Shown in pieces: positions 19,258 through 28,428 of a DNA stretch of 64,000 nucleotides. Made by a program: the position numbers and the translations under genes. This stretch comes from Pseudomonadota bacterium (GTDB lineage Bacteria > Pseudomonadota > Gammaproteobacteria > QQUJ01). Location of the stretch: assembly GCA_008501635.1 (NCBI GenBank), contig QQUJ01000016.1:1-64000 (forward strand). The letters are read 5' to 3'. Every line of letters begins with the position of its first letter. Position 1 is the stretch's first letter. The notes under the pieces were generated by a model, which worked only from the letters and a program-made list of their open reading frames with translations, was not told the DNA's origin and did not search any database.

Positions 19258-19283
19258 CGAAATATATGACCGGGAATAACGAT
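19258..19283 (-). promoter_or_regulatory. Candidate ModE operator upstream of modE
   Basis: Immediately before the modE start codon the minus strand reads ATCGTTAT, 8 bases, then ATATATTTCG. This loosely resembles the ModE consensus ATCGCTATATA-N6-TATATAACGAT. The match is partial and the spacing differs slightly, so this is a suggestion of autoregulation. Confidence 0.3.
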
Positions 19284-19320
19284 GGTCAATGGCAGGGATG
19301 CCGATGTCGATGGACGCAAC

Positions 19321-19350
19321 GAAAAAAACGGCGGGTCGCGCCGCCGTGTT
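19321..19350 (-). terminator. Rho-independent terminator of the LysR gene
   Basis: On the minus strand a perfect 7-bp stem ACGGCGG / CCGCCGT with a 6-base loop is followed by a T run. It lies about 30 bases beyond the stop codon at 19380 and separates the lysR gene from the mod operon. Confidence 0.8.
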
Positions 19351-19379
19351 TTGGTCCCTGCCGCAAACTCAATGCGACC

Positions 19380-20294
19380 CTATTCGAAGAGCATATCCTC
19401 GGTATAGATCTGCTGGGCAATGCGAATCAGATCCTGCACCTTGGATCGCGCCGCACCCTTCTCGGTTGTGACCAGACTGAAGAAACGATAGAGCGGATCG
19501 CCTTCCAGGCTGCGGATCACAAGTCCTTGCGGTCGCATTTGATCGGACATGCTGAGTCTTGACACGAGACCTATCCCCAGACCCTTCGCGGTCATCTCCT
19601 TTACCAACTCGCTGCTCTGAAGCTCCATCACGATGTTCAGGTCGTTATCACTTTTTTCCTCGAGCGAAAGCCGCTCTCCCAGCAACTGCCGGGTCCCGGA
19701 GTCCGGCTCGTGAGTGATCAGTGGAGATGCACACAAGTCCTCCAGGGTGCACAACGGCTTGCTGGCCAGTTCATGATCCTCCCGACAGATCACTATCACT
19801 TCGTCCTTGAGCAGCGGTGTCACCATAAAGCGCTCCTCATCCACCGCCTGTTCGACGATTACCGCATCCAGATAACCGGCGAACAAGCGCTCCAACAGCT
19901 TGTCGGATGACTCGACTTCGGTACGGATGCGCACTCGCTCGTGCTCGCGACGAAACGTTACCAGGAGTCCGGGCAGCATGTACGAAGTGGCGCTACGATT
20001 GGCACCCAGATAGAGATGCGCCTCATCACCTTCAGCTATGTCCTTGGCTGCGCGATGAGCCTCCGAGGCCATGATCTCCAGCTTCTGAACGTATTCGTAG
20101 AAGACGGTGCCCGCCGGCGTCAGCCGCAATCCCGAGGGCATACGGGTGAACAGTTCCACGCCCAGATGCTCTTCAAGCTTCTTGATGCGCACGGTCACGG
20201 CGGGCTGCGATACAAATGCTTCGCGGGCTGCCACGGTAAAGCTCAGGTGACGCGCCGCAAGCAAAAACATGCGGATATTCGTGCTCAAAATCAT
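19380..20294 (-). CDS. LysR-family transcriptional regulator
   Basis: The 304-residue product has an N-terminal winged helix (FTVAAREAFVSQPAVTVRIK, residues about 19-38) and a two-lobed periplasmic-binding-like effector domain from about residue 90. The start of that domain (LYLGANRSATSYMLPGLL) and the family length are typical of LysR proteins. The effector is unknown. A terminator isolates it from the mod operon, so its target may lie on the other side or elsewhere. Confidence 0.9.
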   Translation of the reverse strand: MILSTNIRMFLLAARHLSFTVAAREAFVSQPAVTVRIKKLEEHLGVELFTRMPSGLRLTPAGTVFYEYVQKLEIMASEAHRAAKDIAEGDEAHLYLGANRSATSYMLPGLLVTFRREHERVRIRTEVESSDKLLERLFAGYLDAVIVEQAVDEERFMVTPLLKDEVIVICREDHELASKPLCTLEDLCASPLITHEPDSGTRQLLGERLSLEEKSDNDLNIVMELQSSELVKEMTAKGLGIGLVSRLSMSDQMRPQGLVIRSLEGDPLYRFFSLVTTEKGAARSKVQDLIRIAQQIYTEDMLFE

Positions 20295-20580
20295 AGCTGG
20301 CGTGCCTCAATGGTTTTTTACGCGCGGCCGTCCTCTGCCTTGCCAATGACAGCTCGAACGGGGTCACGGGCGGAAACGCTTTTTTAAGTGTTCTCTATCG
20401 CCGTCGACCGTCACTGGTCGCTTTTGTCACGTTCCGCCGGACCATTCTAAACTAATGGCCCCATAATGTAGATATAGCCCTAACGGATAGTGGTGTCCGG
20501 AGTCTTCGAGATTGGAAAGGACGGTTCACTCGCCGCTCAGGCCTCTCTCCAGGCACCGGGCGGGTTGATGTGGCTCAGGA

Positions 20581-21783
20581 CTAGCTTTCGCCCTGGCGGC
20601 CAGCGAGTCTGATCACGCCTGAATCGATCAGCGCAGTGATCTGCTCATCTGAATAACCGAGTTCACCGACGATGGCACGACCATGCTGCGCGTAGGTGGG
20701 TGCCGCGCATTCTGCCGAGTATCGCTGTCCATCGATGACAGCGGGAAATCCAAAACTGCGGACGCTGCCGGATGTATCCCTGTTGAATAGCGCGCGGGCG
20801 ATGAACTGCGGATGTTCGAGGGCTTCATCGAAGCGCAGTACGGGGCTGACACAACAATCGGCATCATCGAACAGATCCAGCCATTCTTTGAGGGTACGGC
20901 GCCCAAACGCCTTTTCGAGTTCACCGCGCACCAGTTGCGCATCCGTGCCGGAAGCCGAATGACGCTCTATCAGATCGGGCCGTTCGATCTGATGGCACAT
21001 CCGCTCCCAGAATTTGCGTTCCAGCGCCGCCACCGCCAGGTGGCGTCCATCCGCGGTCCGGTAGACGCCATAGCACGGCAGACCACCGTTCAACGCGCCC
21101 TGGCCACGACCCTGCTCAACAGAGACCGACTGGTTTACCGCCAGCGAGAGTATGGAATGCGCCATGACGCTATCGGCCATTGCCACATCGATATGACACC
21201 CACGTCCGCTGCGCTGCGCCTTGTACAGAGCTGCCAACAGAGTTGCCAGGGCGGTCAGGGTACCACCGGCAAGATCGGCGATCTGGAAGGCCGGAATAAC
21301 AGGATCGCTGGCAGGCTGCCCGGTTTGATCGATCATCCCCGTCAAAGCGCAGTAATTAAGATCGTGCCCAGCCCGGTTCCGGTAGGGACCTGTTTGTCCA
21401 TAACCGGAAATGGAGCAAAAGACGATCTTTGAGTTGATCTGCTGCAGGGAAGCGTAACCGATACCCAACCGTTCCATCACGCCAGGGCGAAATCCTTCGA
21501 CCACGATATCCGCCGTGCGGGCAAGCTTACAGAAGAGCTCGCGGCCTTCGGTCTGTTTCAGATCGAGTGCCAGGCTCCGTTTGCCGCGATTGACCGTCGC
21601 AAAATAGTCCGGATCGGTGTCGCCGCCAGTGCCGAGGCCATGGCGGCCATAATCGCCACCGTGGGTATCCTCGATCTTGATGACATCAGCGCCCAAATCA
21701 GCCAAATGTTGTGTGCAAAGAGGACCGGGGAGCAGCCGGGTCAGATCAAGTACGCGAACACCTTCAAGCAGATCACCCCTCAT
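20581..21783 (-). CDS. CaiB/BaiF family CoA-transferase (class III)
   Basis: Class III CoA-transferases move CoA between carboxylic acids through an aspartyl-CoA intermediate. The 400-residue product starts with the family signature GVRVLDLTRLLPGPLCTQHL and LGADVIKIED. The catalytic Asp is probably in GHDLNYCALTG near residue 139. Length is standard. It follows etfA by 15 bases and is surely in the etfB-etfA transcript, which points to acyl-CoA metabolism. It could equally be an alpha-methylacyl-CoA racemase, a relative with the same fold. Confidence 0.85.
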   Translation of the reverse strand: MRGDLLEGVRVLDLTRLLPGPLCTQHLADLGADVIKIEDTHGGDYGRHGLGTGGDTDPDYFATVNRGKRSLALDLKQTEGRELFCKLARTADIVVEGFRPGVMERLGIGYASLQQINSKIVFCSISGYGQTGPYRNRAGHDLNYCALTGMIDQTGQPASDPVIPAFQIADLAGGTLTALATLLAALYKAQRSGRGCHIDVAMADSVMAHSILSLAVNQSVSVEQGRGQGALNGGLPCYGVYRTADGRHLAVAALERKFWERMCHQIERPDLIERHSASGTDAQLVRGELEKAFGRRTLKEWLDLFDDADCCVSPVLRFDEALEHPQFIARALFNRDTSGSVRSFGFPAVIDGQRYSAECAAPTYAQHGRAIVGELGYSDEQITALIDSGVIRLAGRQGES

Positions 21784-21798
21784 GGAGAGCGGTTACAA

Positions 21799-22728
21799 TC
21801 AGCCGAGTTTTTCGGTGAACTCCGGCACCGCCTGGAACAGGTCGGCAACCAAACCGTAATCGGCGATCTGGAAAATCGGTGCCTCCTCATCCTTATTGAT
21901 CGCCACAATTACCTTGCTGTCCTTCATTCCCGCCAAATGCTGAATAGCCCCCGAGATACCCACCGCGATATAGAGCTCCGGCGCAACAATTTTGCCGGTC
22001 TGCCCCACCTGGTAGTCATTGGGAACGAACCCGGCGTCCACCGCCGCGCGGCTGGCGCCCACCGCGGCTCCCAGCTTATCGGCCAGTGCTTCGATTATGC
22101 TGAAATTCTCGCCGCTTCCGACCCCGCGACCTCCGGAGACGATAATCTTTGCTTCGGTGAGTTCGGGGCGGGCGCTTTCGGTCAGCTGGTGATCGACAAA
22201 GCGCGAGCTGTCGGCGGGCTCTTGCGCCCCGATCGATTCGATCGGGGCACTATTACCCGGCTGCGCGGCATCGAAGGCGGTCGCCCGAATGGTCATCACC
22301 TTGAGCGGATCCGCCGTCTTGACGGTCGCAATGGCATTGCCGGCGTAGATGGGGCGGCGAAAGGTATCGGGTCCGTCGATACCGATCACCTCCGACAGCA
22401 TTGCCACATCCAGGAGAGCCGCGACACGAGGCAGGAGGTTCTTGCCAAAGGTAGTCGCAGGTGCCAGAAGATACTGATAGTCGGATACGAGCCCACTAAT
22501 CAGCGGCGTAAACGTTTCCGCCAACGGGTGCTCGTAAGCCGCATCGTCGACACTCAAAACCCGCGCAACACCTTGCAGCTGCGCCGCCTGCCCGGCAGCC
22601 ATACCGCAATCCCTGCCGGCGACCAGAACGGTGACGTTTTCCCCCAGCTGGGTAGCCGCGCCGACCGTGTGCGCGGTGGCGGGCTTGAGGCTTTGGTTAT
22701 CGTGTTCGGCAATGACCAGAATGCTCAT
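21799..22728 (-). CDS. etfA: Electron transfer flavoprotein alpha subunit
   Basis: EtfA binds the redox-active FAD and, with EtfB, passes electrons from acyl-CoA dehydrogenases to ETF:quinone oxidoreductase. The 309-residue product has the C-terminal FAD-binding signature: [20 protein letters not shown] near residue 199, then [19 protein letters not shown] near 258. Length is standard. It follows etfB by 53 bases. Confidence 0.96.
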   Translation of the reverse strand: MSILVIAEHDNQSLKPATAHTVGAATQLGENVTVLVAGRDCGMAAGQAAQLQGVARVLSVDDAAYEHPLAETFTPLISGLVSDYQYLLAPATTFGKNLLPRVAALLDVAMLSEVIGIDGPDTFRRPIYAGNAIATVKTADPLKVMTIRATAFDAAQPGNSAPIESIGAQEPADSSRFVDHQLTESARPELTEAKIIVSGGRGVGSGENFSIIEALADKLGAAVGASRAAVDAGFVPNDYQVGQTGKIVAPELYIAVGISGAIQHLAGMKDSKVIVAINKDEEAPIFQIADYGLVADLFQAVPEFTEKLG

Positions 22729-22781
22729 GAGTCGTTCCTCAAACTAAATCTGCTTTCAACACCCAGGGGCAGGACCTGGGT

Positions 22782-23531
22782 TCATAAGACTTTCGCTTCG
22801 CTCTTGAGTTTATCGAGCAACTCGGCGACATCGGCTACTTTCGCACCTCCGGCGCGCTTCGGCGGTTCAGTCACCTTGAGCGTGGTGTGCCGCGGAGCGA
22901 CATCCACACCGAGTTCATCTATGGTCAGGGTATCGAGCGGCTTTTTCTTGGCCTTCATAATGTTAGGAAGACTGGCGTAACGGGGCTCGTTGAGTCTTAA
23001 ATCAACCGTGATCACCGCAGGGAGTTTCAGGGCCACAGTTTCCAAGCCGCCATCGATCTCGCGGGTCACGGTTGCCTCGCCGCCCTGCAGTACTAACTTG
23101 GAGGCGAAGGTGCCTTGCGGCCAGTTCAGGAGCGCAGCCAGCATTTGTCCGGTCTGGTTGGCATCGTCATCGATAGCCTGTTTGCCGAGAATCACCAGTT
23201 CGGGGTTTTCGCGTTCGATCACAGCCTTGAGGAGTTTTGCTACGGCCAGAGGCTGGAGTTCGACGTCGGCCGCGATATGAATCCCACGATCTCCGCCCAG
23301 CGCGAGCGCGGTACGGATCTGTTCCTGGGCCTTGGGCTCGCCGGCCGAAACAATGATCACCTCGGTGGCTGTGCCGGCTTCCTTCAGCCTCACCGCCTCC
23401 TCAATGGCGATTTCGTCAAAAGGATTCAAAGCCATTTTCACGTTGGTCAGCTCTACGCCGCTCTCGTCGCCCTTCACCCGCACTTTTACGTTGAAATCAA
23501 TCACCCGCTTTACCGCGACCAGCACTTTCAT
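22782..23531 (-). CDS. etfB: Electron transfer flavoprotein beta subunit
   Basis: The 249-residue product starts [20 protein letters not shown] and has the AMP-binding stretch with [20 protein letters not shown] near residue 122, and [20 protein letters not shown] near 184, which spans the ETF-beta recognition loop. It forms the heterodimer with EtfA. It leads etfB-etfA-CoA-transferase, and a 16-base palindrome stands upstream at 23654. Confidence 0.96.
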   Translation of the reverse strand: MKVLVAVKRVIDFNVKVRVKGDESGVELTNVKMALNPFDEIAIEEAVRLKEAGTATEVIIVSAGEPKAQEQIRTALALGGDRGIHIAADVELQPLAVAKLLKAVIERENPELVILGKQAIDDDANQTGQMLAALLNWPQGTFASKLVLQGGEATVTREIDGGLETVALKLPAVITVDLRLNEPRYASLPNIMKAKKKPLDTLTIDELGVDVAPRHTTLKVTEPPKRAGGAKVADVAELLDKLKSEAKVL

Positions 23532-23653
23532 GGCAGATCCTCTGATACTGACTCTTAACGTCTTGTTTCTTATAGGTAATCACTAACGGCACAACTAAGC
23601 GCGTGGCGGTCCGCTTACTGCCCCGATAATCCGCAGCCGCCAGTATACTGTCG

Positions 23654-23669
23654 TTTACGTTAACGTCAA
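23654..23669 (-). promoter_or_regulatory. LiuR-like palindromic operator upstream of etfB
   Basis: TTTACGTTAACGTCAA is a near-perfect palindrome about 120 bases upstream of etfB. A close variant, TTTGCGTAAGCGTCAA, stands upstream of the MaoC-type gene at 40456. The shape resembles the site recalled for LiuR, the MerR-family regulator of branched-chain acyl-CoA genes in proteobacteria. That identification is from memory. No liuR gene is in the window. Confidence 0.5.
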
Positions 23670-23822
23670 TTAATCGCAATCCGACCCGCTAGCCTGATGC
23701 CATTGGCGCCGCGCACGCCCTTCTGTGGCCTGCTGACTCACGAAGACTCTCGCCCTTGGTGCTCATATCACCACTGCGGGTAATCCCGTGCATTCGATAC
23801 CGGCCCGCCGCCGCAGGGCTAG

Positions 23823-24032
23823 CTACTCCTCGAGAGTAAATCCGATCTTTACCGTCACCTGATAACCGGAGACCTCTCCGTCATGAACAGTACCCCGGGT
23901 TTCGGTGACCTCAAACCAACGGACATTGCGGATGGTTTCGTTGGCACGCGTGATGGCGTTTTCGATGGCATCCTCTATGCTATCTGGCGAAGTACCGACC
24001 AGCTCGATTTTCTTGTATACGTGATCGTTCAC
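23823..24032 (-). CDS. Dodecin (flavin-binding storage protein)
   Basis: Dodecins are small dodecameric proteins that sequester flavins such as FMN or riboflavin. The 69-residue product matches the family throughout: [20 protein letters not shown], then [12 protein letters not shown] with the flavin-stacking Trp, and a C-terminal [12 protein letters not shown] strand. Length is standard. It follows the AhpD-like gene by 28 bases on the same strand. Confidence 0.95.
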   Translation of the reverse strand: MNDHVYKKIELVGTSPDSIEDAIENAITRANETIRNVRWFEVTETRGTVHDGEVSGYQVTVKIGFTLEE

Positions 24033-24060
24033 AAGCCCCCCCGTTTCTCACCCTGACTGA

Positions 24061-24630
24061 TTAGCGTGCCATACCGTAGAACTCGGCGTTTGGCCGCATA
24101 TTGATCAGATTGGCCATCCGGTTGGACAACGCGAAGAAACCGACAATTGCACCGATATCCCAGATGTCTTCGTCGTCGAATCCGTGCCGCCGCAGCAGAT
24201 CGTAGTCGGCATTATCAACAAGATGTGAGGACGTGGCTACCTTCAGTGCAAAATCGAGCATCGCTGTTTGGCGAGCTGTCAAAGGAGCCTTTCGGTAGTT
24301 GATCGCCACTTGGTCGGCAATCAACGGGTCTTTGGCGTAGACGCGCAGAATAGCCCCATGGGCGACCACGCAATAGTGGCACTGATTGGCCGCGCTGGTT
24401 GCAACGACGATCATCTCGCGTTCGGCTTTGCTCAGTCCTCCTTTACGCAGCATCAATGCATCGTGATAGGCGAAAAAAGCACGAAATTCATCGGGTCGGT
24501 GGGCCAGTGTGATAAACACATTGGGGACGAAACCGGCCTTCTCCTGGACTTTTTCGATAGTCAGGCGAATGTCCTCGGGAAGCTCCGCGAGCTCCGGCAC
24601 CGGAAAACGGCTAATGGGTTCCTGCGCCAT
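24061..24630 (-). CDS. AhpD-like/carboxymuconolactone-decarboxylase-family peroxidase-related protein
   Basis: The 189-residue protein is all-helical and belongs to the peroxidase-related AhpD-like family. The redox motif CHYCVVAH (C-x-x-C with a following His) lies near residues 87-94. A longer frame opens at 24687, but the ATG at 24630 is preferred: GAGGT stands 8 bases upstream, and the product starts MAQEPISRFPVPEL like its relatives. It probably detoxifies peroxides, though no partner reductase gene is close. Confidence 0.85.
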   Translation of the reverse strand: MAQEPISRFPVPELAELPEDIRLTIEKVQEKAGFVPNVFITLAHRPDEFRAFFAYHDALMLRKGGLSKAEREMIVVATSAANQCHYCVVAHGAILRVYAKDPLIADQVAINYRKAPLTARQTAMLDFALKVATSSHLVDNADYDLLRRHGFDDEDIWDIGAIVGFFALSNRMANLINMRPNAEFYGMAR

Positions 24631-24720
24631 GCTGGCACCTCGAATGGGGAGTGGATCGATAATGATTAATTCCGTTCCAAGGGTCAACCGTAGTTGCGCG
24701 AGGCAGCGTTCGACCTGCGG

Positions 24721-25965
24721 CTACTCGTAGGTCCGGACATCATCAATCACCTTACCGTCATTAGGCAGGGCTCCGGGTTTCACAAAAGCGACCTCGCCGC
24801 GCAGCTTGCACACGGATTGCATGGTCTCAACAATAGCTTTGGCCAGCGACGCATCATCGCTCGCCACTTCACAACTGAGCCGCATACGATCGCGAGCATT
24901 CTCGTTGTCGACCACCAATCGACCCTTCTGCACTTCGGGGTGGCGCCTCAGCACTTCAGCAATTTGCGAAGGATGCACAAACATGCCTTTGACCTTGGTG
25001 GTCTGATCTGCGCGCCCCATCCACCCTTTGATACGCATGTTGGTGCGTCCGCATGGCGATACCCCTGGCAAGGCCGCCGAGAGATCGCCTGTCGCGAAAC
25101 GAATCAGCGGGTAAGCTTCGTTAAAAGACGTGACGACAACTTCTCCCACCTCACCCGCTGCCACCGGATCTCCTGTGCCGGGTCGGACGATCTCCACCAA
25201 CACGCCCTCCTCCACGATCAGTCCCTCGCGTGCGGCGGTCTGGTAGGCGATCATACCCAAATCGGCGGTGGCGTAGCATTCGTAAACATCGATGCCTCGA
25301 TCCTTGAACTCGCGTTGCAGCGAAGGAGGGAAAGGTTCGGCGGAGACAACGCCCTGCTTGAGGCTGGAAAGATCCAATCCCAACTCATCGCCTTTCTCGA
25401 GAATAATTTTCAGAAAAGACGGCGTTCCTACATAACCTTTGGGACGTACAGCCGCAATGGTTTGTGCCTGCATCTCGGTCTGCCCGACACCCGCAGGAAT
25501 GACAGCGCACCCTAAAGCGGCGGCGCCGCCCTCGACCATGGATGCCGCGGGAGTGAAATGGTAGGAGAAGCAATTCTGGATAACGTCACCACATCGAAAG
25601 CCCGCGGAATAGAGCGGACGCGCAAAACGCCAATAGTCGGTGGCGCGTGATTCCGGATCATAGATCGGTCCAGGTGATACAAAGATCCGCGCCAACTCTC
25701 CCGTGGCCTGCGTTACAAACCCGCCAAAGGGCAGGTGCTGCTTCTGCAGCACCAAAAGCTCCGATTTACGTGTAACCGGCAATTGCGCCAATGCCGAACG
25801 CTGCGTGATTACCTGCGGTTCGATGTTCTCCAGGATTCGGCCATAAGCGGGTGAGTTGTTCTTGGCATGAGCAACCAGCTGCGGAAGAGCGGCCAACAGG
25901 GCATTCTCCCGCATCTCCGGAGATCGGGTCTCCAGTTCATCGTAGTAGATACCGGTATGGCCCAT
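24721..25965 (-). CDS. Phenylacetate-CoA-ligase-like adenylate-forming protein with altered P-loop
   Basis: The 414-residue product has the PaaK-family layout: YATADLG near residue 230, RFATGDLS near 291, and GRADQTTKVKGMFVHP near 318, the hinge into the C-terminal subdomain. The canonical SSGTTGKP-type phosphate loop is absent; at its place (about residue 93) stands IFVSPGPIYDPES. It may therefore adenylate poorly, or bind an acyl group for another purpose. It is the last gene of the Liv-transporter cluster, 136 bases after livF, so its substrate is probably what that transporter imports, perhaps an aromatic or branched acid. Confidence 0.75.
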   Translation of the reverse strand: MGHTGIYYDELETRSPEMRENALLAALPQLVAHAKNNSPAYGRILENIEPQVITQRSALAQLPVTRKSELLVLQKQHLPFGGFVTQATGELARIFVSPGPIYDPESRATDYWRFARPLYSAGFRCGDVIQNCFSYHFTPAASMVEGGAAALGCAVIPAGVGQTEMQAQTIAAVRPKGYVGTPSFLKIILEKGDELGLDLSSLKQGVVSAEPFPPSLQREFKDRGIDVYECYATADLGMIAYQTAAREGLIVEEGVLVEIVRPGTGDPVAAGEVGEVVVTSFNEAYPLIRFATGDLSAALPGVSPCGRTNMRIKGWMGRADQTTKVKGMFVHPSQIAEVLRRHPEVQKGRLVVDNENARDRMRLSCEVASDDASLAKAIVETMQSVCKLRGEVAFVKPGALPNDGKVIDDVRTYE

Positions 25966-26101
25966 GTTTCCTCCGTTTCAGTGATACCAGGCCGCTATAC
26001 ATCCCCACCAGCCCTTGGACTTAGGATTGATTCCGGGTTGGCGGACATCCTGGGATTGCGCGATACACAACCATCCGGATTATCGCCTTTTGACAGAGCA
26101 T

Positions 26102-26950
26102 TCAGCTCAACCAGCGTTTACGACGGCGATAGTGTTTTACATCACGAAAACTCTTGCGCTCATCGCCACTCATGCCCAAATAGAATTCCTTGACGTCTTC
26201 ATTCTCTGCCAGGGTTTTTGCGTCACCGTCCATCACCACACGTCCGGTCTCCAAAATGTATCCGTAATTCGCGTACCGAAGGGCGGCATTGGTATTCTGC
26301 TCGGCCAGCAGAAAACTCACCCCCTCCTCTTCATTGAGGCGGCGGACGTTCTCGAAAATCTCCTCCACCAATTGGGGGGCCAATCCCATCGATGGCTCAT
26401 CAAGCAATATCATTCTTGGCTTCGCCATCAAGGCGCGGCCTATCGCGGTCATCTGTTGTTCGCCACCCGAGGTATAACCTGCCTGCGAACGACGACGTTC
26501 CTTAAGCCTTGGAAAGTAGTGATAGACCATTTCCAGATCGTCGCGTATCTCTTTGCGCCCCGCGCGCCTCGTGTAAGCACCTGTCATGAGGTTCTCTTCG
26601 ACGGTCAGATGCTCAAAACAGTGCCGCCCTTCCATGACTTGTATGCAGCCGCGTTGTACCAGCTCGTGAGGGCTTAAATGTTGGATTTCTTCGCCTTCGA
26701 ATTCGATGGAGCCTTTCGTTACTTCGCCACGTTCAGCGCGCAACAAGTTGGATATAGCCTTCAAGGTAGTCGTCTTGCCGGCGCCATTGGCCCCGAGCAA
26801 TGCGACTATGCCTCCCCGTTCAACTTCAAGCGAGACGCCCTTCAACACCAGTATGACGTGATCGTAGATCACCTCGATATTGTTGACGGACAAAATCGTA
26901 TTTGGCGCAGGTTGGGTATCCGCGCCTTTGCTGTGGGCCGGTAGCGACAT
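26102..26950 (-). CDS. livF: Branched-chain-type ABC transporter ATP-binding protein (LivF type)
   Basis: The 282-residue ATPase has Walker A GANGAGKTT near residue 53, signature TSGGEQQMTAIGRAL near 165, and Walker B MILLDEPSMGLAP. The EIIYDH-type N-terminus and the switch region place it with LivF. It carries a C-terminal extension of about 30 residues ending in KHYRRRKRWLS, longer than E. coli LivF (237). It sits downstream of the substrate-binding protein gene, with a hairpin between. Confidence 0.88.
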   Translation of the reverse strand: MSLPAHSKGADTQPAPNTILSVNNIEVIYDHVILVLKGVSLEVERGGIVALLGANGAGKTTTLKAISNLLRAERGEVTKGSIEFEGEEIQHLSPHELVQRGCIQVMEGRHCFEHLTVEENLMTGAYTRRAGRKEIRDDLEMVYHYFPRLKERRRSQAGYTSGGEQQMTAIGRALMAKPRMILLDEPSMGLAPQLVEEIFENVRRLNEEEGVSFLLAEQNTNAALRYANYGYILETGRVVMDGDAKTLAENEDVKEFYLGMSGDERKSFRDVKHYRRRKRWLS

Positions 26951-26976
26951 CCTGAATTCCTCGAGAAGAATGGGCC

Positions 26977-27003
26977 AAGACCAGGGGACACGCCCCTGGT
27001 CTT
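26977..27003 (-). terminator. Stem-loop between livK-type and livF-type genes
   Basis: A perfect 11-bp stem AAGACCAGGGG / CCCCTGGTCTT with a 5-base loop lies 13 bases after the stop codon of the binding-protein gene. The T run after it on the minus strand is weak, so it may act as a partial terminator or as a 3' stabiliser that lets the binding protein be made in excess. Confidence 0.6.
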
Positions 27004-27016
27004 GTACTCCCTACGA

Positions 27017-28327
27017 CTAGTTGCAGCTACGCGGTGTGATACCGTTTTCTTCCGCGTATTTCTTGGAATCCTCCTCTACCAGCGGCCACACGATGTCGTC
27101 GAGCGGCGGGTAGAACTTGCTGACCAGATTCCAGCGTTTTGCCTTGGCGTCCCACTGTTGAACTGCCGCCTTGCCCTGGCCGCGATGATTGGCACAGCTC
27201 ACCTTGACCTCATAGGTGAAGCCCTCCAGACCCAGTTCCTTGAGCCGGATGACGTTAACGTCGAGGTTCTCGAAACCATCACGGACCATCGCCGCGGTCG
27301 CCTCATTGGTATTGTGGATCTTCATTCCGGTGCGAATAGCCTCGGCAGTCCAGACAGCCGCGATCAAACCCCGGTTGTAAAGCACCTCGCCCACGCGATC
27401 GCGAAAATCGCCATCTACTGCCTTGCCCGCATCATAGACGTACTTGAGAATGTCTTTGTGCAAGGGGAAATCGGAACCGGCGGCATGGAATGCCAACGAC
27501 TTGTAGCCGTGCGCCGCGTCTCCAGCCGGCACCACGTCGTTCTCGGAACCCGACCACCACACCCCGATGAAATGATCCATCGGATAGCGAATCGAGGCGG
27601 CTTCTTTGACAGCCACCTGGTTCATTACGCCCCATCCCCACATCAATACCCAGTCCGGACGCTCACGACGGATCTGCAACCAGGTCGCCTTCTGCTCCTG
27701 GCCAGGATGATCGACAGGCAGCAGTTGCAGGGTGTAACCGAACTTTTTCTCCATCTCTTCCAGGGTGCGGATCGGCTCTTTTCCGTACGCGGAGTTGTGA
27801 TAGACCAACGCGATCTTCTTGCCTTTCAGCTTGTCCATTCCGCCTTCCTGTTCGGCGATGTGCTGAATGGCGATCGTAGCTCCATCCCAGTAGGTCAGCG
27901 GCACATTGAATACCCAGTCGAACACCTTCCCGTTCGCGGCCGATGTTCGACCATAGCCCATGGTGTACATAGGAATCTTATCCGCTGTAACTTTGGGGAT
28001 CAGCTGATAGGTAATGCCTGTCGATAGCGGCTGATAGACAATCGCGCCATTACCTTCGTTCTTGGTCTTTTCGTAGCATTCGACACCCTTCTGAGTGTTA
28101 TAGCCGGTCTCACAAGGCACCAGATTGATTTTGGACCCATTGATACCGCCATCTCGCTCATTCAACAAAGTGAAGTAATCCGAATAACCATTGGCGAAAG
28201 GAATACCGTTGGGGGCATAAGGACCCGTCCGATAATCCAGGGTTGGAATGGTAAGTTCATAGGCGGCGGCGCTACCGGCGAACAGCGATGCCACGAGCGC
28301 ACCTCCCAATAGTTTCGTCATTTTCAC
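27017..28327 (-). CDS. livK: Branched-chain-type ABC transporter substrate-binding protein
   Basis: The product is a periplasmic type I binding protein of the Leu/Ile/Val family. The signal peptide is TKLLGGALVASLFAGSAAAY. The mature protein shows GYSDYFTLLNERDGGINGSK near residue 50 and the two-lobe fold up to about 436 residues. The start is uncertain: GTG at 28327 has AGGAG at 8 bases, and ATG at 28321 is the next choice. At about 436 residues it is longer than E. coli LivK (369), like the subset found with acyl-CoA ligases. The ligand is unknown. Confidence 0.88.
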   Translation of the reverse strand: MKMTKLLGGALVASLFAGSAAAYELTIPTLDYRTGPYAPNGIPFANGYSDYFTLLNERDGGINGSKINLVPCETGYNTQKGVECYEKTKNEGNGAIVYQPLSTGITYQLIPKVTADKIPMYTMGYGRTSAANGKVFDWVFNVPLTYWDGATIAIQHIAEQEGGMDKLKGKKIALVYHNSAYGKEPIRTLEEMEKKFGYTLQLLPVDHPGQEQKATWLQIRRERPDWVLMWGWGVMNQVAVKEAASIRYPMDHFIGVWWSGSENDVVPAGDAAHGYKSLAFHAAGSDFPLHKDILKYVYDAGKAVDGDFRDRVGEVLYNRGLIAAVWTAEAIRTGMKIHNTNEATAAMVRDGFENLDVNVIRLKELGLEGFTYEVKVSCANHRGQGKAAVQQWDAKAKRWNLVSKFYPPLDDIVWPLVEEDSKKYAEENGITPRSCN

Positions 28328-28428
28328 GTTATGCTCTCCTCTTCTTTGGCTCACATGGCCGGCATCTCCGACCCCTCGCCCTGGGGTTAAAACCCCTTGG
28401 TCAGGACGAATCTCTTACCCGTGCCCCG

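Noticed and set aside
21640-22980. 446-residue open frame on the plus strand across the CoA-transferase, etfA and etfB genes
   Set aside because: It runs antisense to three well-supported genes and shows no recognisable domain.
27240-27265. ACGTTAACGTC inside the livK-type gene, similar to the LiuR-like palindromes
   Set aside because: It lies within coding sequence, lacks the outer TTT/CAA bases, and is likely codon-driven.
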